From the NCBI GenBank assembly GCA_001600095.1, contig BCIX01000003.1:558001-622000 (forward strand): 64,000 nucleotides of DNA. Direction: 5' to 3'. Positions within the stretch are counted from its first letter, which is position 1; each line of letters begins with the position of its first letter. The notes beneath the pieces are model-generated. The model did not search any database. It was given only the letters and a program-made list of their open reading frames with translations, and was not told the DNA's origin. Both the position numbers and the translations under genes were made by a program. Source of the stretch: Bullera alba. Taxonomy: Eukaryota; Basidiomycota; Tremellomycetes; Tremellales; Bulleraceae. Of the stretch, positions 11,576 to 24,000 are shown piece by piece.

Positions 11576-12458
11576 TTGAGGTTTGTCTTTGGCTTTGCGG
11601 AGTGGCGGACTGCCGTCTGCCAGTAGTCAGTACTCAGTATTCAGTAATGCTCATTGTGGCGAGTGGCTAGGTCGAAGTTCGAAACGTCGAGATGAGGAGG
11701 GGACAAGTATAGCTATTAGCGGCATGCACCAAGTCGTCAGTTGGGTTACAGTTTACAGGTTGTCAGGTCGTGTGGGAAATCGGCGAGAAAGTGGAAGTGA
11801 CAATGACTTCAGAGTTCAGACCTCAGACTGACAGCCATATCGATAATCGCCTATCGGCATATGCTATCGAGATTCGAGCCACATTCAACGATAGTGCGAT
11901 ACATATTACTGACAGTCACGACTCACGACCCGACGACTACACAATAGTAATACACAGGACACAATCACAGCTAGAGCCTCGCAGCAGTATTCCAGTTGTA
12001 CCCGCAGTAGTCTAAATCTTGGATGCGAATGACAATCTACTTCGTAGATACGGGGACATGGCCGCCGTGATTGGCTCGCCGGGTCGGCGAATCGACGCTC
12101 TGGCCTCTGGGCGGCTCTGGCTCTCCTGACGATCGTAACCTATAAACCTACATTCAGCTGCTGGGGGACGGCCATTCAGTCACTGCCCCAAGGATGTGTG
12201 TTTCATCAGCTCATCCCCTTTGAGCGATGTCCCCATCATATTGGGGGTCAGACAAGTCTTATCCTTTGATTCTCAAGAGGCGTCGCGAGTATTGTGCACG
12301 GATCTGCTGAAAAAGTGAGCTTCTCTGTCATTTACCACATCTAGCTCATTGTGGCCGCCGGTGGCGACTCTCTTCTCTTCTCTGGATACCATACCAAACC
12401 TGGCAGTCTTACCTAACACTATCCGCTGAACACTCATCACGGAAGACCGATCAATATC
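11576..12458. other. Intergenic spacer between YGWN genes C and D
   Basis: The left part is unique sequence with short CAGTA/TATCGA repeats and no supported gene. The right part (12272-12458) is copy 2 of the duplicated promoter segment. Confidence 0.45.
12272..12458 (+). repeat. Promoter segment duplicated upstream of YGWN genes C and D (copy 2)
   Basis: This is the partner of 10327-10510 and ends at the start codon of gene D. The two differ by scattered substitutions and a few small indels, so the duplication is not brand new but is younger than the split from genes A and B, whose upstream regions do not align by eye. Confidence 0.75.
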
Positions 12459-13406
12459 ATGTCCTCATCTGCTCAAGACCACGATGCGTCCAGCGGCATC
12501 AAAGCTGCCTGTGAGTGTAGCTCGAACTTTGAAGCCGCACAATGTTGTCCACCACCACTCCAGTCCTCCACGATTTCGGTATGATGTTGGACTTGGCTGA
12601 TATCCAAACTTTCAATAGTCACGAGCATGATCCAGGATCTGGAAGACACACAGATCACCAAGAAGGACCGGACGACTACTGCTGGTGGCATCAGTATTGC
12701 GGATTTCAAGCGTGAGGCGGCGTGAGTTGATCTGTTCAGCTGATAGATCGACCGATGAAGCCCGCATTTGAAGTTCCGAACTAACATACATGATACCGTT
12801 GACAGGCTCAGACGCTTCGTGAACCACAGCTTGCCTAGAGGTATGACCGAATTCTCGACTATGGTCAAGGGTGTTTTCACCCAATACGCTTGGAACCCAA
12901 AGGCCATTTCCAACGTGTCTCGAGTGTCAGACGTGACCGATACGGTGCTGGACCTGGTCGAGAAGAATGATGCTGACTCCGCTGACCTGGTCCTGAAGTT
13001 GAGCTACTTGCAAAGCCAAAGCCGGATCTACTCGAAGGACGAGCTCGATACGATGCAAGCGGCATTAAGTCAGGCTCTCAAGACTCACCCCGAATTCCAG
13101 TCTGTCTGGATGTCAGGCATTCCGACCCTTGCTCGAGCCAAAAGAAGGTCGAACGCCTTGACCATGGCCCTGGAGATCAAAGATATGGCTGCCGAGGCCC
13201 TTTGCGATCTGGTTACAGAGCTGGCGGAGCAGGAAGGAGTCTCAGTGGAGTCGATCATGGCAGAAGAAGATTGGACGCAGGCAAGCAGAGACACCGTGGA
13301 GCCTCTGCTGGTTCTACGACGTGTCAAAGCTGCAGAGTCGAAGGCGGAGGAAGATGTGTCCGTTGACGATCTTCTCTCGGCTCTGACCGTGACGAGCGAT
13401 GTCTAG
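12459..13406 (+). CDS. YGWN family member D (function unknown)
   Basis: Three exons (12459-12510, 12619-12721, 12806-13406) give 251 residues. Exon 2 is again 103 nt (EDTQITKKDRTTTAGGISI). Exon 3 reads LRRFVNHSLPRGMTEFSTM, then KGVFTQYAWN (Y-A-W-N instead of Y-G-W-N), then DTVLDLVEKNDADSADLV. The C-terminus is acidic but shorter than in C and ends DDLLSALTVTSDV. Intron positions and phases match C exactly. It is soluble and helical with no signal peptide. It closes the four-gene same-strand cluster. Confidence 0.75.
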
Positions 13407-14245
13407 TGCGATTATACAGGTGCGTCCAGCCCTGGTAACCATATCACTTGCAAATAGTATGTCGATAAGGACGAGGAGAGTATGCAGGTCCAGGTATTGG
13501 ATCTGTCCATGTGTCGCACTTGATAGACTCGAGGACGGAGGAAGTCGTCTGCGCGAAATGTGAATTCGCCACTGATTCTCTTTGATACTTGGCACTTGCC
13601 ACTTGGTCTCGGTCACTAGTCTCGATCCCATTGCGAGACGCATTTCTGACTGTGGAGAGTCTTCCAGTCGATTCTCTCTCCCACCAACCAGTCTCTGGGC
13701 ACAGTGGACCTGAAGTGGTCAGTCTCCCCCAATTTTGATCCCTGCGATCATCGAGGGCGAGGCGCCGAGGCGATGATCTTCTCACACTAGTCGCCGCCAC
13801 GTGCCTTGATATACACTCATCGTAGACGTGGCCTGATGATCTTACATCCCTTTGAAACGGGAAAGGAGTATGCCTGTTGTCTTCGCAGGTGTTCGCCCTC
13901 CCTTTGGTTGCATGGTAGCGGTGTTGGATGGAAGAGTGATGACATTCGATGCATCGCCCGCTGTGGAGTGCTGTGGAGCTTAGTGCTGTGGATCTCGGAA
14001 CCTATAATCAGGGTCAGGGAAAGAGAGGTCTCAGAGCTCCCCGCGGGTGTTACGTTATCGGGTGAAACGATGGCTCGGACGCATTACGCACTCGATTCCA
14101 GCTGGATCCTCTCTGGGTGTGAGAGAGTCTAGAGACGATTGATTCAGTCGTCGTTGCCTATCGCTCTCCAACATTCATCTGTATCGATCTAGAGGGTCTG
14201 ACATCTGCAGTATCGATCTCACGGAGCAGGTATAGAAGTCCAAGG
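13407..14245. other. Intergenic spacer
   Basis: About 840 bp after the YGWN cluster. A reading frame of about 108 codons at 13806-14132 is not supported: it has no splice sites, a poor start context and an unusual Cys/Trp-rich composition. I see no repeats or RNA genes. Confidence 0.4.
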
Positions 14246-14910
14246 ATGTTAGATACCCGACGACGAGAGAACGACATTCCACAATCTTCTTCTTCGACCA
14301 TCAGTAAATCCCATCAGCCTAGCTCATCATCATCCTATACCCCTCGATCAGCATACCCCGTTACGCCCAGCACGACCTCAAACTCTGGAGAGGATAGCTC
14401 TGTTCCGCCTGCCCGTCTCAACCAGCTGGCCGGCACGAGACCAGAAGTGAAGGTCAAAGCGGAGCCGGAAGTCGAGGCCGCTTCTGCTTCTGCGTCACCC
14501 GCTCCCTCGGCTCCAGCGAAGAAGAAGAAGAAGAGGGGGTGGAAGGGATGGGCATTAGTGGTGGAAGATGATGATGGAAACTTGCTGGAGGTGCGAGAAG
14601 ATGGCAGTCCTCCCCCGGACTCTGTGCCGGCGGAGAAGTCAACTGCGAGGCAGAGAAAGTCACAGAGTCGCCAGACGTCGGTCCCGGGCGGTGAGTCCTT
14701 CGGACAGAGCTGGGAATGCTCGATAGAGGTCCAAGCTGATACATCGGGGCTTGATCAGAAGCCCAGGCCAGATCAGCGCAGAGGCCTGCTCATATGATCT
14801 CCGGCCTGAGGAGGAGTCAGAAGAGCTTTAGCCCATACATGCCCGTTGACGACGTGAGCGCTGGTGAGTGCGAGAAGATTGGTATTCCAACCATACAGTC
14901 CAACCCATGA
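14246..14910 (+). CDS. Small basic/acidic disordered nuclear-type protein, unknown
   Basis: Exons 14246-14690 and 14759-14910 give 198 residues. The intron is chosen because its donor is GTGAGT, a CTGAT branch point lies 20 bp before the acceptor, and the phase keeps the frame open. The N-terminal 90 residues are Ser/Thr/Pro-rich. Then comes a Lys tract leading to RGWKGWALVVEDDDGNLLEV, which could be a small folded motif with an adjacent nuclear localisation signal. The end holds LRRSQKSFSPYMPVDDV. A second, 35-bp intron (14864-14898) would extend the protein to 15053; it is shorter than other introns here, so read-through to the stop at 14910 is preferred. Function is not recognised. Confidence 0.55.
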
Positions 14911-15164
14911 ATGTAAAGAACCTAATGTTGACCAACGTTACATCATCCCTGCTTCCTCACCTTCCTCTCGCCCAACCTTCCTCAACTTCATCCCACCTCT
15001 CTACCTCCACATCCGATACCCTCCCCCTATCATCCACCTATCAATCCTCCTGAACGCTTCTCTTCGACACCTCCTCGTCGATATGCTTTACGCTTGAACC
15101 ACTTGGAATCCATACTCGACGACTACTTGGCCTCCTTGCCCCTACTTTTGTCCAACCCTAAACC

Positions 15165-17878
15165 ATGCCCCGCTATAAACCACATGCTGCCTACCGCTGT
15201 CGGTGCATATCGCCCACGTCTTCGCCATCGTCGTCTCCCCTGCTGGTCTTCATGTCCCCCTCGATGACATCTACCACACCTTACACAGCAGGCCCATCCA
15301 CCACTACCAAGCCTACTGGGCGGAAGCCACCCAGGAAACGCATCTCAAACGGCTCTGACAGCGCGGGCGACGTTCACCCTCCCGCCCCCAGAAAACGGCG
15401 ACGAATCCTCTCGACCCCGGCAAGCGATGCTCATCACCCAAGTCCCAATCAAAGCCATCGAGATCAATCATCCCCCGTCGCCTCATCCTCCAAAGACAAG
15501 CTGTATGCGGGATCAGCAGAGCAGCATCCTGGACCTCGCTCTGTCGCCTCTTCCGTTCCTCGCACAAGCCAAGCTCCGAGATCAACCGCTTCTCCGCGGC
15601 GTGATTCTCCCCGGCCAGTGCCTCGCCCCTCCAAGAAAGGCAAAGAGAAGGGAACTGGACCACCGCCTGCTGCCGAGTCCCATCGGTCTAGATCTTCCAA
15701 GCTCCCGAGCGTCGAGGCTCGAAACAGCGGAAATGACGAGCAATCCCGCTTTGACACCCCTGCCTCCACCACCGCCAGTCGTCCAGGAACGGCTGCACGT
15801 CAGACACCCTCGACAAGCGCTTTGGCCGACGAGGTGGATATCCCCGATCCCGCACTTCAGCCTCGAGTGGGAATGGGAGAGCAGTACCCTTCACCTCCCG
15901 AGAGCAACATTAGGTCAGAAGCTCTGTTCCTGATTGAAGAGGCTGAGAAGAGAAGGAAACAGGAAGAGGAACAGGGTCGACGTGAACCACCTCCTGATCC
16001 GGCCAATGTGACGCCGCCACAGGCAGTACCAACAGGCCGAACGGTGTACTCTGTGCGACGGCCTACTGCGGATCATGTCTCTCCACACCACCCTCCAACG
16101 ACAGAGGAGAGGCCATCGTCATCGCGGTCCCAACCCCAGCTTCACTCTTGGCAGCCGCTGCCAGGCTCGACGGAGCTCGTGTCTGTCCCTTCAATGCCAA
16201 GTTCAGTCGTGTCTCCAACCTCGCCCATCGAGTATTCTCGTCACAACGGCTACCAGGGGACCTACGATGGCCGCAGTCACGGACACGCTCAAACCCTCAA
16301 CAAAGGTCATCATGACCCTGATACACCTCACGCAGCATTCTACGAAGCGCCGTACAATGAAGACTATGGCCATCACAGCCGATACAGTAGCGCTGCAGAA
16401 GGCAAACGGACCTACCAACCTCCCGTACGTTCAACTTCGGCTCGTGACGATGCCCGCTACGCCCGCATATCGAGCTATCCTACACCAGTGACCGCCCAAA
16501 GTCACCAGTTCCGAGACACCCTCGCCCAATCCTCCCATAAGCAGACTCCGCAGTCACATGGCACTCGATCCACTTCCCCGCAGCGACCACCTCGCCAGGT
16601 CTCTCCTATGTTATCGAATCCTCGACGTCAATCCTATGCCCCTCCCGGTGGTCACCCCGGCAGCAACGTATTTACGCCGCGACCAGAAGCACGACCCCAT
16701 ACGCAACCTCAATCACACACTCAAACTCATCCATATCGTCAACCGCAACCCCACACTCAGCCTCGATCACATACCCGACCTGAAGCATCTTCACGATGGG
16801 CACATCCTCCGCCTGGCTTCCTCCCGGAGCTAGAGCCAAGTCCATACCTCCCACCACCACAGTCTGTCGGCAGCAACCCCTCTAGCTACTCTCTCAACGG
16901 TCATCGAGCTAGTGTATCCAGCAATCGCACCCCGAGCAGTTCGAGCACCGGACAACCTGTGCTGGTGAGGGAGATCACCAAGGGGCGCCAATGGACGGAT
17001 CACAACGGTTCTCCGAACGCTTCCCGCAGGAATCATGGGTCCTTCGATACCGGTCACGACTCGATTCAAGCATACCGCCGATCGTCTAATCCAAGCGCAC
17101 AGTATCAGCGGAGTTCCAATGTCGACGAGCTGGAGATGATCTCGCGGACACAGCAAGCAGCATCGGGCAGACAGTCATCCGCGCCGAGGCCCGCCCAACG
17201 CCACGAGCCGCCCATCCATGCGCCTGTTCCTCAGAAGCATTCGGCTAGGGAGAACATCATTGTGGGGGAGCATCAGAATGGGTATGACGAACTGTCGGCG
17301 AAGATTGAAGAGGATTGCGAGGGATTCGTCAACAACGTCAAGGTGAGTAGGCGCGTGGTCCACTACCAAATGTCCAAGATCGTCCAGAGAACCAGGCTGA
17401 CGTGATTTTTCCTCATCTCCTTCTATCGATCATCCTAATGTCGCCAACTATGACACCTATCTGATTCGCCTCATAGGAGAACCTCAAGAGCATCTTGGGA
17501 TACTACTTCCCCACGAACAGATCACACCGAGACGCCTTCCTGGAGAGGATCGGTCGAGGGCTGATCGACTTGGGGTGGCAGTTGACGAACGATGCCGACA
17601 CAGCAATGGTTGGTCCAGAGAGGCCGACGGATCCGGCTGAGATCCGGGGAGATACGAGGGATACGAGGGAGATGAGGGATTCAAGGGATTCAAGGGATAC
17701 GGGCGACGCGGGCAACCCCAGAGATACGGGGTATGCGAGGGACATTCGGGATGCGAGGGATGTGAGGGATGCGAGGATCGTTAGGGAGAGAGGAGACCAC
17801 GTCCTAGGAAGCGGCGGAGGACAACGGGGATATGAGAGATCGCGTGATTTGACAAGAGTCGATCAGGGCATACTCTGA
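15165..17878 (+). CDS. Large disordered Pro/Ser/His-rich protein with RD-repeat tail, unknown
   Basis: Two exons (15165-17342, 17477-17878) give 859 residues; an internal ATG at 15252 is an alternative start. Residues 1-700 are low-complexity: Ser, Pro, His and Arg rich, with basic clusters (RKPPRKR, RKRRR) suitable as nuclear localisation signals. A short ordered-looking segment spans the splice site: EEDCEGFVNNVK, then ENLKSILGYYFPTN, then RDAFLERIGRGLIDLGW. The C-terminus is a degenerate three-residue repeat of the form R-D-x (RDTRDTREMRDSRDSRDTGD), encoded by a matching 9-bp DNA repeat. I recognise no catalytic domain. The layout resembles chromatin or RNA-processing adaptors, but no family can be named. 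Confidence 0.7.
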
Positions 17879-18280
17879 GTTTCATCGCCTGCTCCGGCAT
17901 TCGTCAACTGTTTTGACCATGGGGACGACTTGGCTACAGTCTGTGACTTGTATATATCGCACGTTTGTATCCCGCACTCGATAGTGCCATGCCATACAAT
18001 CTTATCGTCAAGGTCGCGTAGTAGTGTGATTAATGTCCTGCCTTGACACCCAGGTAACCTACCAGATTTGATATAGCCTGACCGAAGCTGCTCCGCGTGC
18101 TCCTGTTCACCCATGAGACTTCCAGCTACCCCTCGCGCAACTCGGTCAGACGAACGTGGCCACATGTTAGCATACATGTCCAGCCAGACGTATTGCGGAT
18201 CGTGATCATCATCATGCTCTCAGTAGCAAAAGGTATCTTGTACGCCGTCATGCTGGGAAGATCTGACCCATTATACCCGC
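17879..18280. other. Intergenic spacer
   Basis: About 400 bp of 3' flank before the tandem repeat. No gene, RNA or repeat is visible. Confidence 0.45.
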
Positions 18281-18491
18281 TGTAGGAATAGCCATTTGGT
18301 GGCCAGTCCGCTGCTCATGGAAATCGACCTTATTCCTCATGTAGGAATAGCCATTTGGTGGCCAGTCGCTGCTCATGGAAATCGCCCTTATACCTCATGT
18401 AGGAATAGCCATTTGGTGGCTAGTCACAGCTTGTGGAAATCGCGATTATACCCGCTGTAGGAATAGCCTTTTGGTGGGCAATCACAATACA
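18281..18491. repeat. 58-59 bp tandem repeat, about 3.6 copies
   Basis: Units start at 18281, 18340, 18398 and 18456 (the last partial). Each begins TGTAGGAATAGCCATTTGGT and continues GGCCAGTC...CATGGAAATCG...TTATACC. Copies 1 and 2 are nearly identical and 3 and 4 more diverged, so the array has grown by unequal exchange. It has no coding potential. It is a candidate minisatellite or repeated binding site upstream of the nucleoporin gene. Confidence 0.9.
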
Positions 18492-18513
18492 AAAAACAGC
18501 TCGTCATGGTGAT

Positions 18514-18640
18514 CCCAAAATGTGATTGTGACTAAAAGTCATGATCATGATTGTGATTGTGACTGTGATTAATGTGATTGTGATTGTGATGTGATTGTGG
18601 TTGGGCAAAAGTGATTGAGAATCACAATCACCTTTTCCCA
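18514..18640. repeat. TGTGAT simple-repeat tract with inverted ends
   Basis: Several runs of TGTGATTGTGAT with variants are closed on the right by the inverted form AATCACAATCAC at 18620-18633; another inverted copy, CAATCACAATAC, lies at 18479-18490. The arrangement could be the end structure of a small non-autonomous element or just an expanded microsatellite. Confidence 0.6.
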
Positions 18641-19285
18641 CTAAGGGCGTGCAAGAGGATGATTTGGCGAGCCTGGTTGTTGCAACCAAGTAGGCTCTTG
18701 TCACCACCCCGTCCACTTTCACCACTAGGCACCCCTGAAGTGGGCCTTGCGACGAAATCTTGGATACACCTCCCAATGTGACAGTAGAGCGGGATTTAGG
18801 ACGCCTGCGTGATGAGAAGAATAGGTTCCCGTCCCGGCAAGCAAACAGAGGCGCCTAAAGACGCCCGGACCGGTACTCTTGGGATTAATTATGTAAAAAC
18901 AGCGTATCCTGATATATTCTCCGCCGGGCAGGCTGTTTTAGCGAGTTGGCGGCCAGGCAGGGCCAGGCAGTGATTTATTTCAATCCACCCTCACTCACCC
19001 ACAGACAACACGTCCTCAAAGCACACTCGACAGCCGACGACAGAGCATTGGTCGTCTCGTCAGCAGGTACTGGATGGTGACCGCCTCGTGTCCACAACAA
19101 TAGTCGACGAAAACAATAACGATTCCAAGGGAAGAAGAAGGTTACAGCGGTGTTCTTCACGTTCGAGACGACTCCATTCTGGCATATACCTGTCATCAAC
19201 CGACCGCCTTGTTCTTCGCTCGTTCCGGTCCATCACGCTGCTATAATCCAACCACAGTAACTCGTATTAATCGACCGCTAGCATA
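18641..19285. promoter_or_regulatory. Presumed promoter and leader of the nucleoporin gene
   Basis: About 645 bp between the repeat block and the start codon. It includes an AT-rich patch near 18885-18925 and a GGCCAGGCAGG repeat near 18950. No gene is supported; the promoter role is inferred from position only. Confidence 0.35.
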
Positions 19286-22200
19286 ATGTCCGGCCTGCCT
19301 GTTAGTCAGAGACAATCTGACAACCTGTTCGACACGCCCTCACGCCAATTGACTGGACCCAGCCGACCATCTTCGAATCCACGCACGCACTCGCAGCCAC
19401 CTTATGCCCGGCCCGGGCCATCAGGTCTAGCTCCGAGTGGCAGAGGACTCAATGGCTCGCCTTCGTACGCCCTCAATGGGAGGAGCTCGCTCAATCTCAG
19501 CGCCGCCTCTGGACCCCAAAGGATCCGCAATTTGACCTCTTCCTCTGCAACCAAGTCGACCGGCGGCGGCGGCCTGACTCGCTCAGGATCAGAATCCTCC
19601 TTGGGCCTGATAGGAGGATTGAAGTCGATCCTGTCGAAACCATTCAACTGGCTGGGGACACCGGCAAAACAGCCCAATGGCCAGAAGAGGGATTTCGAAC
19701 ATGAACTAGAGTCATCGGGACAGGATCAAATGGATGTATCGCCCACAGCGGCGAAACACGCCCCTAAACGCGCCAGAAGGAGATCACCCACGCCCCCCAC
19801 CGGTCCATACTCCCCCGCTGGGAAGAACGAGAATGGAACGCTGGAAGTCACCGGGAGAGCAGTCTCGGGATTCATGTTGCCACCTCTTCCACCGAATGTC
19901 TCGCTGCAGCCCTCGCGTTCGACGCGTCTGCAACAGCCAACAAATTTTTCTAGACCACTCACCACCTCGCATTCGATGCCGTACCTCGATCCTCCGGTTT
20001 TGGGCTCGCCAAGCAGAAATAGGGCATTGGGCCGGAGTCGCAGAGTCGACCTCGCCGCGATCGCCAACGGCGAGGTCGAAGTTGAGGACGAACAGAGGAT
20101 GGTCAAGAGGGACGATGGGGACAATTGGACGGCTTGGCGCTCGGCGGCAATGTCTCCACCTAGGAGCACCGCGTCGCTGAGAGGTCAACCTTCGAGGGAC
20201 AGTGCAGATGTGAGTGTGTTCTAGATCGGCAAGCAGGCAGTCATGCTGATCAAGCCATATTTCAGTTCGCCCTCCCCTCTGCATCTCCCTTCCGAGTGCC
20301 TGCCTCGCCTTCAAGGCACAAAGCTATCCAGGGTGGATCACTATCACGCTCCAACACCATCGCCAATGTCCACCGAGCGGCCAGCGTCACGTCCGACGTC
20401 AGCATGGGCAGGGAGTCTATGGGTGGAATGAAGCGATCTGGGTCTTTGCTCTTTGGGGGTTCGAGCAGACAGACCCTTCAGAATGGAGACGCCGACGAGA
20501 AGATGAGTGTCGATGGAGAAGGAAGTGTACTGGTGAGTCATGAGCGCTGGTGCAGTTGCGAGGCAAAGTGTACTGACTTCTTGAAAGGACTGGGTATTGA
20601 AAGACAGACAGTCGACAACGCCTGGTCGATCGTCTATGTTGCGGTCGGGCTCAATGGGTCCTACCGTCAAACGAGGCCCGCTTGTCTGGAACGCCGAACA
20701 GGGCTTTGTCCGACAGAGCGACTTGAAGCAGCGTGAGTTCCACTCTGTCTTTGACGTGGGCGGATGCATGCTGAAACCTATCAGCCGAGTCCGCTACAAT
20801 GGTCGGATCCAACGAAGCCGAGAAGATCCTCTTTGCACTCGAGCACCGACGGTCCACACCGCTACAATCTGCAAAGTCCGCTGTCCCGTTCTCTCAGGGC
20901 GGACCGTTCCCAGCCGAACTGGTGGGAGCGTCCACGAGACAAATCAGGAAAGCGATCAATGTCCCATTGGCCACGTCGATCACAGCTCGAGCGGGGGAGA
21001 CGGCCAGGAGTAGGAGGGAGAAGGAACTTGCGGCGGATCGAGAACGAGGCGTTTCCGTCCTGATCAGTCCGTATGGAAGGAGGAGGCAGGCAGAGCAGGA
21101 GAAACGGGAGATCCGGAGATCACAGTCAATGACCAGCGACGCAGGTGAGTCAGGGGAGAATGGTCAGGGGTGGAAAGCTGATTATCACTCAGGGCATAAT
21201 CGGAGCGAGAATGGATCCCGGGGTCATTCACAAGAAGCCCCCTCCCGATCATCTCGCGGTGACCAAGACATGCACTCTGACCGATCTGAATCAGAGGCCG
21301 AGGCTCCAGCGCCAGCTGCCACACCTCGCCGATCGTCAAGACTCCGTCGAGACGCCTCTGCCGAGCCTGAACCCACGCCCAGAGCCCGCCGCGGAGGATC
21401 CACCAAAGGAAAAGGCAGAGCGACAGCCCCCGCTCAACCCGAGTCCACCACGCCCAAGGAGACGCCTCGCCGATCAACAAGGAGGAAGACGCCACAAAGG
21501 TCTGCATCCCCACCACCCAATCGCCCAGTATCGGTCGTTCCCGCAGTGCCCACCATTACCGAGACTGCGCCCTCGCCCAAGCAGAAGGAGACGACGTCGA
21601 CATACCAGCCCAGAGACCAGAGTGACATGTCGCGCGATTCGTCCTCTCTCCGAGCCAAATCCAACGTGTCTGTGAGGACGCATGTGCCCTCTAGTCGAAA
21701 CACCTCGCGAGGGTCTACGCCCAATGGCTCGGGAAGGTACTCTGCCAAGGAGGAGGATCTGCCGGATATGGACGAGCTGGAACAGGTCAAGATCCCCCTC
21801 CCGTCATTCTCCGGTATCAGCTTTGGAAATCTATCCGCTCAAGCTGCCCCCAAAGACAAGCCTTCCGAGAAGGCCAAGGACAAGTCCGCTTCCAACGAGA
21901 AAGCCTCTGGATCCAAGCCAGCCCCGACCTCCAAATCTGAAACGTCGTCGTCGCTCGGGGTTCCCCGACTGCAAGCAGGTCCCTTGTCTCGGCTGAACAC
22001 CCGGCCTAGAGCTTCATCCCCCTTGGCCTCTGGATCGATAGTTGCCGAACCCGAGTCTCCGCCGACCGTCCCAACTGCCGCGCCCGCCGCGAAAAGCTCG
22101 ACTGTCAACAATGATGGTTTCGTGCCTCTCTTTGGCGGTGGTGCTATGGCCACTTCGGCCAGCAAACCCGCGCTTTTCGGCGGATTTGGCCCCGCTCCCC

Positions 22201-24000
22201 CACCTGGCCCACCGGCCACCGGTGGCTTATTCAGTAATACCCACCCCGGTCCCGCCGCCACTGGACAGCTATTCGGTGGTCCCCCCTCGGCTTCCGCCCC
22301 ATCCACTGGCGGTTTATTCGGTGGTGGCAAGCCGGCTCCCGCTTCCACTTTCCAGCTATTCGGTGGTGCCCCGGCTCCCGCTCCGTCCAGTGGCGGTCTA
22401 TTCGGTGGACCAGGTCCCCAGAAGACGTCCGGACTGGGTCTGGGTAAACCCGCTCAACAGGAGGATGGTGGTGATATTCCTGATTTCTTCGGAAAAGCCT
22501 CCTCGACATCTGGCACGACGACACCTGCTCCTGCTCCAATCGCCTCTTTGTTCGGTTCCGCCCCGCCAGCCCCAGCACCAACAGTCGCACCGACTGTGCA
22601 GTCGACGAAACCCGCATCGGAGACGCCGGGACTGAGCGTCAATGGGTTCAACTTTGGTGCTCCGACCTTGAAGACGGATACGGGGTCGGGCTCGGGCTCG
22701 GGATCGGGACTCTTTGGCTCTGGCAAACCGCCAGCTACAGCCGAGCCCGCCAGCACCTTCAGCGTGAGTATCCCTTATGATTGAGTAGGCAATGTGCTGA
22801 CTAGACGTGTGACAGTTTGGCAGGCCTGCTGAGACCAAGTCGACGTTCAGCTTTGGCTCCTCGACACCCACCAACGGCGACACTGCGTCCCCTGCTCCCG
22901 CCAAGACGCCAGAGCCGGCGAGCTTCAGCTTTGCTCCAGCGGCCACAAAGCCCGCCGAGCCCAAGGCCTCCTTCAGCTTTGACCAGGCCTCTGGCGTGAA
23001 GAAGGATGAAGCCAAGTCGAATGGATTCTCATTTGGCGCTCCCTCCGCTTCTACGCCTGCTGCCACCGCTCCCGCCGCTGGGGAGGCCAAAGCCCCACCG
23101 TTCTCATTCGGCTCGACAACGAACGCCGGCGCAAGTTCCGGATCATTCAGCTTTGGCAAGACGGAGGAACAAGCTAGCACGCCAGTCTCGACCCCGGGCT
23201 TCAACTTCGCTCCGGCCGCTAGCAGTGCGCCACAGTCTCCCAGCAGTGAGTCAAGTCTGCACCGATCGTCAAGTTGTTCTGACGTGGTGATAGCAAACCC
23301 CCCGTCCTTCTCGTTTGGCGCTCCAGCGACCAACACCAATGGCTTTGGCAACACGACCGGCACTACCGGCCCTACCGGCACTACCGTCACTAGCGGCTTT
23401 GGTTCCACTACTCCCTCCGCCCCGGGGTTCACATTTGGCTCCACCGCCTCGACCCCCGCCACGAACCCCTTTGGCTCGCCTGCCACCACTCCGGCAGCCA
23501 CCCCCGCCCCAGCGTTTAATTTCGGCTCGTCCACCCCAACCACCGCGCCACCACCGTTTGGCGCGAGTGGCGCGAGTTTGCAGAGCCACAATGCCTCAGG
23601 CTTCAACTTCAGTTTCGGGCAGTCCAACCCCCCTCCCCAGGACTCTCCCTCTACGCCATTCACTTTCGGCGGAGGGTCTGTTCCCAACAACACCCCCTCA
23701 ACGCCGTTCGGCTTTGGCAGCGCGAGCTCGACGACGCCGCAGACTGCCCCGTTCACATTTGGCGCGGGGGGAGGAGCAGCGGCGCCTCCGGCGCAGCAGC
23801 CATTCCAGTTCGGGGCCGGAGCTCCAGCACCGAGCTTTGGTGCCGCACCAGGGGGGAGTACGTTCGGAGCAGCCCAAGGAGGAGGAGGAGGGGGTGGAAC
23901 GCCGGGCTCGCCCGCCGGGTTTAGTATGGGTCTAACCCAAGACCCGGGCAGTCCGTCGGGGAGGAAGATCAAGCCGCTGAGGCGAGGTGCCAGGCGATAA
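19286..24000 (+). CDS. FSFG/GLFG-repeat nucleoporin, Nup1/Nup60/Nup153-like
   Basis: Seven exons (19286-20209, 20266-20532, 20588-20732, 20785-21144, 21193-22763, 22816-23245, 23294-24000) give 1467 residues with closed phases. Two introns are 48 bp, a multiple of three, and are inferred from donor, branch and acceptor motifs. Residues about 106-123 (GLIGGLKSILSKPFNWLG) form an amphipathic helix like the membrane-binding helix of Nup1/Nup60. The middle is disordered and charged. Beyond residue 800 come GLF/LFGG repeats, then many FSFG and FGFG repeats that bind karyopherins. The end, RKIKPLRRGARR, matches the basic tail typical of Nup1 relatives. The protein should sit on the nuclear-basket side of the pore. 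The exact orthologue (Nup1 or Nup60) cannot be settled by eye. Confidence 0.85.

Noticed and set aside
13806..14132. Possible gene of about 108 codons
   Set aside because: No splice sites, weak start context and odd composition; no repeat of any known motif.
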